From: CAVVYA01 sp963752345
Lineage (GTDB): Bacteria; Pseudomonadota; Alphaproteobacteria; SMXQ01
Direction: 5' to 3'
Assembly (NCBI GenBank): GCA_963752345.1
Contig: CAVVYA010000015.1
Coordinates: 620,001-684,000, forward strand
DNA length: 64,000 nucleotides
Shown: piece by piece, positions 57,462 to 64,000 of the stretch
Layout of the letters: the number at the start of each line of letters is the position of its first letter
Numbering within the stretch: position 1 is the first letter of the stretch
The notes under the pieces: model-generated
Seen by the model: the letters and a program-made list of their open reading frames with translations, nothing else
Database searches by the model: none
Told to the model about the DNA's origin: nothing
Program-made: the position numbers and the translations under genes

Positions 57462-58364
57462 ATGGCACGCACTCTGCCGCCTTTGAATCCCCTACGTGTC
57501 TTCGAAGCCGCCGCTCGACACGTTCATTTTACGCGGGCCGCCGAGGAATTGGGCATCACCCAAGCCGCCGTCAGCCGCCAGATTCTGGTTCTCGAGAGCT
57601 GGCTCAAGGTCAAGTTGTTCGAGCGGCGCCATACCGAGCTGCGTTTGACGGAGGCCGGCAGCCAATACCTGACCGCACTGGGCCAGGCGTTCGATCTCAT
57701 CGAAACCTCGACGGCACACGCCAGCGGCGGTTCAAAGCAAACCACGATCGTGCTGCGCGCCTATGCGACCTTCGCGATGCGATGGCTCATCCCCCGGCTG
57801 CCGCATTTCACCGCCCGGCATCCGGATATCCTGATCGACATCAAGACGTCGGTGACGCCCATCAAATTCCGGCCGGATGAAAGCGGGCTGATCATCGATT
57901 ACGGCCCCGGCGAGATGGACGACGTCGTATCCCAACGCATCTTCAATGACGTCATCGCGCCCATGTGCCATCCAAAGCTGTTGCGCGACGGTTGGCACCT
58001 GGAACGTCCGACCGATATCAGCCATTATCCCCTGCTGCATTCGCGCCGCCGCAGCAATGACTGGAGCGACTGGTTCGCCCACGTCGGCGCCCCGTATGCC
58101 CCGAGCGACGGATCCACATTCGACAATTCCTCACTGACTTATCAGGCCGCGAAAGAAGGCATCGGGGTCGCAATGGGGCAGGTCCATCTGGTGGAATCGG
58201 AACTCGCCAACGGCGATCTGGTCATTCCGATCGACCGCAAGCTGGAACGCCCCTATGGCTACTATCTGCTCTATCCCAAGCGCGTGATGCGGGACCCCAG
58301 GGTCATCGCATTTCACAACTGGATCATCGAGGAGTCGCGCGCGATGGGCGCCTCGGCCTGCTGA
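57462..58364 (+). CDS. LysR family transcriptional regulator
   Basis: A 300-residue LysR-type regulator. The N-terminal winged helix-turn-helix is FEAAARHVHFTRAAEELGIT then QAAVSRQILVLE. The effector domain contains AMRWLIPRLPHFTARHPDI, a pattern close to GcvA-like LysR proteins. I chose ATG 57462 (MARTLPP), behind GAGAGGGG; upstream in-frame codons add an unlikely leader. It is the only recognisable regulator in the window. It probably controls the oxygenase, TctC and UbiD genes around it in response to a pathway intermediate. Confidence 0.9.
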   Translation: MARTLPPLNPLRVFEAAARHVHFTRAAEELGITQAAVSRQILVLESWLKVKLFERRHTELRLTEAGSQYLTALGQAFDLIETSTAHASGGSKQTTIVLRAYATFAMRWLIPRLPHFTARHPDILIDIKTSVTPIKFRPDESGLIIDYGPGEMDDVVSQRIFNDVIAPMCHPKLLRDGWHLERPTDISHYPLLHSRRRSNDWSDWFAHVGAPYAPSDGSTFDNSSLTYQAAKEGIGVAMGQVHLVESELANGDLVIPIDRKLERPYGYYLLYPKRVMRDPRVIAFHNWIIEESRAMGASAC

Positions 58365-58387
58365 TTCGCGGCACTCCAATATCCGTA

Positions 58388-58426
58388 AAATTATTGTCCG
58401 ATACTTTCCCATTACTTCCGGTAATG
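58388..58426. promoter_or_regulatory. Bipartite operator, site 1
   Basis: AAATTATTG (58388-58396), then 13 nt, then the perfect palindrome CATTAC-TTCCG-GTAATG (58410-58426). TTAC-N5-GTAA is a T-N11-A LysR box. It lies 24 nt after the LysR stop and 88 nt before the TctC start at 58515; TAATAT at 58448-58453 may be a -10 element. The same arrangement recurs at 62391-62429. Confidence 0.65.
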
Positions 58427-58514
58427 GCAAAATTCCTGCGTCTTCTCTAATATAAATTGCCCACTCGATACCCCCTCACTATCATTCGCCGATGTCGAGT
58501 TTGGGGAGAGTTCG

Positions 58515-59551
58515 ATGAGGGTGCCACGTTTCGCTGTCTATTCCGGTCTGTTGCTCGCCGCTGGCGCGCTCGGCACGCGTTTGCCGATGCCGCGAAGGCG
58601 CAATCGCCCGCTGAATTCTACCGCGGCAAGCCGCTCACCATATTTGTCGGCTTCACACCAGGCGGCGGCTATGACGCCTATGCCCGGTTTCTGGCGCGCC
58701 ATATTTCCCGCCACATTCCCGGCGACCCGAAAGCCGTGGTGCAGAACATGCCGGGCGCGGGCGGCCTGACCCTGACCAACTATCTGTATTCGGTGGCCGC
58801 GAAGGACGGCAGCATGGTGGCCACCATCGAACCCGGCTCCGCGTTCGAACCGCTGTGGGGCAATCCCGGGGCGCAGTTCGACGCGACGAAGTTCATCTGG
58901 TTGGGGGGCATGAACTCCGAGGTCAGCACCTGTCAGGCGTGGCACAGCTCGCCCGCCAAGTCGCTCGACGAAGCGCGCGAAACCGTGATGATCGTCGGCG
59001 GCACCGGCTCGAGCGACGGCAACTACATCTATCCGAAGGTGCTGAACGAATTCGTCGGCACGAAATTCAAGCTGGTCGCCGGCTATCCCGGCACCAACGA
59101 GATCCACCTCGCCATGGAGCGCGGCGAGGTGCATGGCATCTGCGGCTGGTTCTGGTCGAGCATCCTGACGCGCAGGGCCGACTGGCTGAACGACAAGAAG
59201 ATCATTCCGCTCGTCCAGCTTGCGCTCGAAAAACATCCGAGCTTTCCCAATGTCCCTCTCGCCATCGACATGGCCAAGACCGAGGACGACCGCAAGGCCC
59301 TCGAGCTTATCCTGGCGCCGACGAAAATGGGCCGGCCTTATATCGCGCCGCCCGGCGTTCCGGCGGATCGCGTCAAGGTCCTGCGTGACGCGTTCGCCGC
59401 CACGATGAAGGATCCGGAATTCCTCGTCGACGCGAAGAAATTCGATTTCGAGATCAATCCCACGACCGGCGACGAACTTACTGCGATCGTGCAGCGGATT
59501 TATGCGACGCCGAAAGCGATCGTGCAGCGCGCGGCCGAGGCCCGGAAATAG
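58515..59551 (+). CDS. TctC/Bug-type substrate-binding protein (frameshifted signal peptide)
   Basis: A TTT receptor of about 345 residues. ATG 58515 opens a signal peptide (VYSGLLLAAGALGT). A frame change near 58580 then leads to AKAQSPAEFYRGKPLTIFVG and the family motifs GFTPGGGYDAYARFLARH and QNMPGAGGLTLTNYLY. The C-terminal PPGVPADRVKVLRDAFA is intact. It lies downstream of the bipartite operator and before the UbiD gene, so a LysR-controlled uptake/decarboxylation unit is likely. Confidence 0.85.
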
Positions 59552-59688
59552 CCGCGCGACACCAACGCCGGCGCAGACGCAACCACCCGGGGCGTGACGG
59601 TGGACATCTGCGGCCAAAAGAAAGGCCCGTGCCTCGCCCGCGTAGGCGGCGCCACGATTTGTCGATATTCAACGAGTGGGAGAGTAAC

Positions 59689-61146
59689 GTGGTTTCTGAG
59701 GTGAGTGATGCGGACCGGCAGGCAGCGATGGGCGATCTTCGCGAGTTCATCCGCCTGTCGCGCGAACGGGGCGAGCTCGAGGTCATTCGCGGCGCCGACA
59801 CTTATCTCGAAATGGGCGCGCTCTACGAGCTGAGCCTGAAGCAAACCCATCCGCCCGTGCTGCTGTTCGAGGATATCAAGGGCTTCCCGGCGCAGCATCG
59901 CGTGGTGATGAATGTGCGCTTCTCGCGCCTGTTCGTCGGCGACTACGACATGGACGCGCTCAAGGCCTATCGCAAGCGGCGCAAATGGGAGGGCGAACCG
60001 GTCGCGCCGGAATTCGTCAATGCCGGGCCGATCTGCGACAACATCATCAAGGGCGACAAGGTGAACGTGCGCGCCTTTCCCGCGGGCCACTGGCACGAGG
60101 GCGACGGCGGGCCCTATATCGGCACCGAATGCCTGATCATCAACAAGGATCCCGACAGCGACTGGGTCAATATCGGCACCTACCGCACCCAGGTGCAGGA
60201 CGACAAGACGCTCACCGTCTTCATCGAGCCCGGCAAGCACGGCCGGCTGATCCGCGAGAAATACTGGGCCAAGGGCAAGCCCTGCCCGATGGTGGTCTGC
60301 GTCGGCCAGGCGCCCGTGCTCGGTACCGTCGCCTCGACCGCGTCGCGCACCGGCGTCTCGGAATATGGCACCGCCGGAGGGCTGCTCGGCAAGCCGATCC
60401 GCGTGATCAAGGGCGAACTCACCGGCCTGCCGATTCCGGCCGATGCCGAACTCGCCTTCGAAGGCTTCATGCCGCCGCCCGCGGAGGAGACGCGGCCCGA
60501 GGGCCCGTTTGCCGAATGGCCCGGCTATTACGCCACCGATGCTCATCCGGAGCCTGTGGTGCGCGTCGGCGCGATCTATCACCGCAACGATCCGATCCTG
60601 ATCGGCCAGCCGCCCGCCAAGCCGACGTTCCCGGGACGACAGCCGCCCATTCAGGGCATGGCGGCGCTGTGGGACGCGCTCGAAGCCGCCGGCGTGCCGG
60701 GCGTCACGGGCGTGTGGAAGCCGCTCGGCGGCGGCACCCGCTTCATCAATGTCGTGTCGGTCAAACAGCTTCATCCCGGTCACGCCAAGATGGCGGGGCT
60801 GGTCGCCACGGGCGCCGGACCGGGCGCCTACATGGGACGCATCACCATCGTGGTGGACGACGATATCGACGTGACCGACATGGCCGAGGTGATGTGGGCG
60901 CTTGCCACCCGCTGGGATCCCAAGACCCAGACCGACATCATCGACGGCTGCTACACCGGCTATATCGATCCGCTGACCAGCCCGGAGAAGCAGGCGTCGG
61001 GCGATCTCACCACCAGCCGCGCCATCATCTACGCGGTGCGGCCGTATCACTGGAAGGACCAGTTCCCGAAGGTCAACACGGTGTCGAAGGACTATGCCGC
61101 CCAGGTGAAGGCAAAATGGGCAGGCAAGCTCCCGTTCCTGAGGTAG
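59689..61146 (+). CDS. UbiD family decarboxylase
   Basis: A 485-residue prenyl-FMN-dependent decarboxylase or carboxylase. DLREFIRLSRERGELEVI begins the family fold and PEGPFAEWPGYY carries the catalytic Glu region of the UbiD/Fdc family; ECLIINKDPDSDWVNIGTYR is the nucleotide-binding part. I chose GTG 59689 (MVSEVSDADR) with GGGAGAG upstream. No UbiX-type flavin prenyltransferase lies in the window, so it would depend on one elsewhere. A reversible decarboxylation of an aromatic acid is the likely job. Confidence 0.9.
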   Translation: MVSEVSDADRQAAMGDLREFIRLSRERGELEVIRGADTYLEMGALYELSLKQTHPPVLLFEDIKGFPAQHRVVMNVRFSRLFVGDYDMDALKAYRKRRKWEGEPVAPEFVNAGPICDNIIKGDKVNVRAFPAGHWHEGDGGPYIGTECLIINKDPDSDWVNIGTYRTQVQDDKTLTVFIEPGKHGRLIREKYWAKGKPCPMVVCVGQAPVLGTVASTASRTGVSEYGTAGGLLGKPIRVIKGELTGLPIPADAELAFEGFMPPPAEETRPEGPFAEWPGYYATDAHPEPVVRVGAIYHRNDPILIGQPPAKPTFPGRQPPIQGMAALWDALEAAGVPGVTGVWKPLGGGTRFINVVSVKQLHPGHAKMAGLVATGAGPGAYMGRITIVVDDDIDVTDMAEVMWALATRWDPKTQTDIIDGCYTGYIDPLTSPEKQASGDLTTSRAIIYAVRPYHWKDQFPKVNTVSKDYAAQVKAKWAGKLPFLR

Positions 61147-61178
61147 CGCGGACGCGCCCGGGCGGCTTTGCATAGCGA

Positions 61179-61216
61179 CACGGGCGGAGGCATGCCGGTA
61201 CAGGCCTCCGCCCGTG
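61179..61216. terminator. Bidirectional hairpin terminator
   Basis: CACGGGCGGAGGC at 61179-61191 pairs perfectly with GCCTCCGCCCGTG at 61204-61216, giving a 13-bp stem and a 12-nt loop. It lies between the convergent UbiD (+) and TctC (-) genes. GCAAAAAAG follows, which is a T-run for the minus strand. Confidence 0.7.
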
Positions 61217-61239
61217 GTCTTCCTGCAAAAAAGAAGCCG

Positions 61240-62244
61240 TCATTTCGCCGCGCCGAGCAAACTTTCCAGCATCGTCATCATTTCCGGTGGCTGATCGAGC
61301 GCCTTTTTGACCGCGTTGGCGACGGTTTCCCCGTAGGCGGCTTCGACCGGCATCTTGAGCTTGCCGGCCTTGGCGCGCAGATCCTTGTCCTCCAACGCCT
61401 GCTTGTAGGCCTCGCGCAGCGCTGCCAACTGCGGCGCCGGGATTTCCGGCGGACCGACCGTGAGACGGCCGAGCTCGCCCTGCAATTCGATGAGAGCGAC
61501 GATCGATTGGGCCTGCGGCTCCTTCGCGAAAGACGCAAGCTGCGGCAGGTTGGGGTCGCTGCCGCCGATCTGCACGACGAAGCGGCCGTAGCCGTTAGCG
61601 ACGAATTCGTCGAAGGAGGAGCGCGAGCCCAGCGCCCCGTCGATCTCGCCGCGGCGCATCGCCAGTTGATCCTCGTTGCCGTGGTAGCCGGACAGAACTC
61701 GCATGGGCAGCTTGAACGCCGTGGAGAGCATGGTGGTTTCCGAATGCAGATTTCCCCCAACTCCGCCGGTCGCGAACTTCACGGGCTCCTTCTGTGAAAA
61801 CAGGTCCTGGAACGTCTTAACGGGCGAAGTCGCGCTGACCACGATGACGCGGCCGTCCGACGCGGCCTTGCCGATCCACGACATCTTCGCCAGATCGAAT
61901 TTGACGCCTTTGTTCTTGGCGAGCTGGGCGTACATCAAACCGATGCTGAACGTGCCCAGCGTCAGGCCGTCGGGCTTGGCGCCATAGATCGCGGCGGCGC
62001 CGATCAGGCCGCCGGCGCCGGCGACGTTCTTCACCACGAAGGTCGATCCGGGCAGGTATTTCTGCATGAACTCGGACGTGAGGCGGCCGTAAGCGTCGGT
62101 GCCGCCGCCGGGCGCGGTGGCGACGATATAGGTCACCGTCTTGCCCGAAAAACTATCGGAAGTGGAGGCCGCGATGGCGGGCAGCGTGATGAGCGCCGCC
62201 AAGCATCCCGCGCTGAACGATATCCATGTCGCTTTTCCGCTCAT
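61240..62244 (-). CDS. TctC/Bug-type substrate-binding protein
   Basis: A 334-residue TTT receptor. The signal peptide (SFSAGCLAALITLPAIAAS) is followed by YIVATAPGGGTDAYGRLTSE and KNVAGAGGLIGAAAIYGAKP, the family ligand loops. I chose ATG 62244 (MSGKATW), with GGGGTG upstream; the frame is open to 62385 but the extra residues look unlike a signal peptide. It is divergent from the next TctC gene, with bipartite site 2 between them. Confidence 0.88.
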   Translation of the reverse strand: MSGKATWISFSAGCLAALITLPAIAASTSDSFSGKTVTYIVATAPGGGTDAYGRLTSEFMQKYLPGSTFVVKNVAGAGGLIGAAAIYGAKPDGLTLGTFSIGLMYAQLAKNKGVKFDLAKMSWIGKAASDGRVIVVSATSPVKTFQDLFSQKEPVKFATGGVGGNLHSETTMLSTAFKLPMRVLSGYHGNEDQLAMRRGEIDGALGSRSSFDEFVANGYGRFVVQIGGSDPNLPQLASFAKEPQAQSIVALIELQGELGRLTVGPPEIPAPQLAALREAYKQALEDKDLRAKAGKLKMPVEAAYGETVANAVKKALDQPPEMMTMLESLLGAAK

Positions 62245-62548
62245 CTGACACCCCAACAGTGGTCGATACGGTCGGTAGTCCTGCATGATCCGTGCCTGGG
62301 CTGGATCATACAAGCGAGATCGTGGGTCTTCTCCCAAATAATCCCGGTTGTTGCGAGTATTGGCGGCGTTGGAATGAGGCGCCATACAGGAAATTATTGT
62401 TTCCGAACTTCACATTACTTTGGGTAATGCGGAATCGTTTGTTTCCACTGCGGTCGTACATTGCTGGCGGAGCAGCAACAAAATACACTTGCTGCATCGG
62501 CGTATTCATAAGGCAGTTTCGGCACATCGCTGAACGAGGGGTGAGCAC
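62245..62548. other. Divergent intergenic region between two TctC genes (304 nt)
   Basis: No gene is supported here. It contains bipartite operator site 2, which is 170 nt from the minus-strand start and 119 nt from the plus-strand start. Both genes could respond to the same regulator. Confidence 0.6.
62391..62429. promoter_or_regulatory. Bipartite operator, site 2
   Basis: AAATTATTG (62391-62399), 13 nt, then CATTAC-TTTGG-GTAATG (62413-62429). Element sequence and the 22-nt offset between element starts are identical to site 1, while the spacer and loop differ. This indicates selection for a regulator site with a T-N11-A core. Confidence 0.65.
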
Positions 62549-63616
62549 ATGCCACGCGTGTCGCGATCGATATCCGGCCTGATGCTGGTCAGTGCACTGG
62601 TCTTCTCCAGCGGAGGGTTTGCGGAAGACGCCCGGGCGGAGGTCTCGTTTCAGGGAAAGACCGTCAGCATCATCATCAACTCGAATCCGGGTGGGGGAAC
62701 GGACACCATCGCCCGGTTGGTGGGCACGGTGCTGGTCAAACACATTCCGGGAGAGCCGGACGTCACCTTCCGCAATATGCCGGCCGGCGGCGGCATTCAG
62801 GCCAACAATTATTTCCATAGCCAGGTGAAGCCCGATGGCCTGACCCTGCTGACCGGCTCGAACACGCAAATCAGTCCGCCCAAGCTGCGCAACAGCGCGG
62901 TCAAATACAATCCGGCGGATTACCGCTACATCGGCGGCACCGAGCGTCTCGGATCGGTCATGGTGGTGCGCGACAGCGAGCGCGCGCGCCTGAACGATCC
63001 GTCGAGTCCGCCGCTCGTGCACGGCGACATCGATGGCGAGCGGGATGGACTGCTGATGGGCTTGTGGGGCAAGGAGTTCCTCGGCTGGAATGTCCGCTTC
63101 GTGATCGGCTACGCCAGCGTTCCCGCTGTCGAGCTTGCCGCGCGGCGCGGCGAAATCGACGTCTTCGCCAACGGCACCGGCTCCACCATCATGCGGATGA
63201 ATGCCGACGGCCTCGCATCCCTCGTGCAACTGGGCACCCGCGACGACGACGACCGCATCGTGCGGCGCGCCGCATTCCGCAACGTGCCGCTGTTCGACGA
63301 ACTCATAACGCCGAAGCTGTCGGGACAGGCGCTGAAGGCCTATCGGTCGTGGCGTGGCGATCAGCTCATCGACAAGTGGATTGCCCTGCCGCCTAATACG
63401 CCGGACGACATCGTCGAGACCTATCGCACCGCCTATCAGCAGGCCACCGCCGATCCCAAGAACAAGGACGTGCTGCAGAAGGCGTTCGGGGAGGATTGGG
63501 GCTCCTACCCCGGATCGTCGGTCGACAAGATCGTCAAAGCCCTCGTCGAAACCAGCGAGGAAGACCTGGCCTATTTGATCGCGCTGAAGAAAAAGCACGG
63601 CCTGCCCGCGAATTGA
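62549..63616 (+). CDS. TctC/Bug-type substrate-binding protein
   Basis: A 355-residue intact TTT receptor. The signal peptide is GLMLVSALVFSSGGFAEDAR. Motifs are IIINSNPGGGTDTIARLVGT, FRNMPAGGGIQANNYFHSQV and LPPNTPDDIVETYRTAYQ. It differs from the other copies in lacking the usual MxxGxSxxG centre and in having an acidic stretch GTRDDDDR. ATG 62549 follows GAGGGG. It starts a same-strand pair with the next TctC gene. Confidence 0.9.
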   Translation: MPRVSRSISGLMLVSALVFSSGGFAEDARAEVSFQGKTVSIIINSNPGGGTDTIARLVGTVLVKHIPGEPDVTFRNMPAGGGIQANNYFHSQVKPDGLTLLTGSNTQISPPKLRNSAVKYNPADYRYIGGTERLGSVMVVRDSERARLNDPSSPPLVHGDIDGERDGLLMGLWGKEFLGWNVRFVIGYASVPAVELAARRGEIDVFANGTGSTIMRMNADGLASLVQLGTRDDDDRIVRRAAFRNVPLFDELITPKLSGQALKAYRSWRGDQLIDKWIALPPNTPDDIVETYRTAYQQATADPKNKDVLQKAFGEDWGSYPGSSVDKIVKALVETSEEDLAYLIALKKKHGLPAN

Positions 63617-63650
63617 GTGCCGACCCATAACAAGCGTAAAGGGGAATGAA

Positions 63651-64000
63651 ATGTCGACGAACGGTCGCGTGTCTTGCATCGCCCAGCGGATAACCTGTCG
63701 CCTATTGGGCGCATGGGCGGCATTGCTCGTCCTTCCCGGCGCGGCCCAGGCGCAATCCGTCGAATCCTTCTACAAGGACCGCCAGGTGCGGTTTGTGCTG
63801 TCGGCGAGCTTGAGCGGCGGCTATGGACTCTACGCGCACACCATCACGCCCTTCCTCGAGAAGCATCTCCCCGGCCGTCCCAACATCGTCGTGCAGGAAA
63901 TGCAGGGCGCGGGCGGGCTGGTGGCCGCCAACTGGCTGGCCAATGTCGCGCCGAAGGACGGCAGCGTCATCTCGATGCTCCACCGCAGCGCCGTCTCAAC
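63651..64000 (+). CDS. TctC/Bug-type substrate-binding protein (partial, cut by window end)
   Basis: The first 116 residues of another TTT receptor. The signal peptide is LLGAWAALLVLPGAAQAQS, followed by SVESFYKDRQVRFVLSASLS and EMQGAGGLVAANWLANVAPK. ATG 63651 has GGGGAATGA just upstream and lies 34 nt after the previous gene, so the two are co-transcribed. The C-terminus lies outside the window. Confidence 0.88.
   Translation, partial: MSTNGRVSCIAQRITCRLLGAWAALLVLPGAAQAQSVESFYKDRQVRFVLSASLSGGYGLYAHTITPFLEKHLPGRPNIVVQEMQGAGGLVAANWLANVAPKDGSVISMLHRSAVS

Noticed and set aside
59500..61173. A 557-codon minus-strand frame
   Set aside because: It lies exactly opposite the UbiD gene and shows no recognisable domain. 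It arises from codon bias on the coding strand.
1..64000. CRISPR arrays, tRNA genes and insertion sequences
   Set aside because: I saw no regularly spaced direct repeats, cloverleaf-like sequences, transposase motifs or terminal inverted repeats. Absence by eye is not proof, but nothing supports a feature.

Overview
The window is GC-rich DNA with dense genes, weak Shine-Dalgarno sites and many periplasmic binding proteins of the TctC ('Bug') type. Together with 4,5-dihydroxyphthalate-decarboxylase-like proteins and an ABC-dependent polysaccharide exporter, this suggests an environmental alphaproteobacterium of the Rhizobiales/Rhodospirillales kind. That placement is an inference from gene content. 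I saw no tRNA or rRNA gene, CRISPR array, prophage or insertion sequence.

The window has three blocks. Block 1 (1-15 kb, + strand) is a catabolic and uptake region. It holds the end of an ABC ATPase, a fused two-domain ABC permease, an SDR, a LigB-type extradiol dioxygenase, a class II aldolase-like protein, a Gfo/Idh/MocA oxidoreductase, three Rieske oxygenases (two in tandem), three related ABC solute-binding proteins and a TctC protein. It reads as uptake and breakdown of a carboxylated aromatic compound.

Block 2 (16-50.8 kb) is a surface-polysaccharide island. From 16.2 to 22.6 kb lie heptose genes (GmhA-like, GmhB-like), a GT2 glycosyltransferase, a DegT aminotransferase, a PIG-L deacetylase, an SDR, a methyltransferase and a histidine phosphatase. 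From 22.6 to 36 kb most genes are broken by frameshifts: two copies of an uncharacterised family, an SDR, an APH-like protein, a TPP-dependent enzyme, a Nudix protein, a HemN-like radical SAM protein, methyltransferases and a TIGR04372-type glycosyltransferase. From 36 to 42 kb come an ABC exporter pair, an Fe(II)/2OG-type oxygenase and a B12/radical-SAM protein. A minus-strand operon at 41.9-50.8 kb carries an aminotransferase, epimerases, UDP-sugar dehydrogenase, Gfo/Idh oxidoreductase, a nucleotidyltransferase-PfkB fusion, transaldolase and a GmhB remnant.

Block 3 (51-64 kb) returns to catabolism: a 2Fe-2S ferredoxin, two Pht5-like proteins, an aspartate-dehydrogenase-like protein, a Rieske oxygenase, a LysR regulator, a UbiD decarboxylase and five TctC-type binding proteins. 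The polysaccharide island therefore sits between two catabolic segments of similar content.

Two observations stand out. A bipartite operator, AAATTATTG-N13-CATTAC-N5-GTAATG, occurs twice with identical spacing upstream of two TctC genes and contains a T-N11-A LysR box. Frameshifts are very unevenly spread. In the broken genes the protein motifs are intact and the start/stop overlaps are preserved, so indel errors in the assembly are at least as likely as gene decay.
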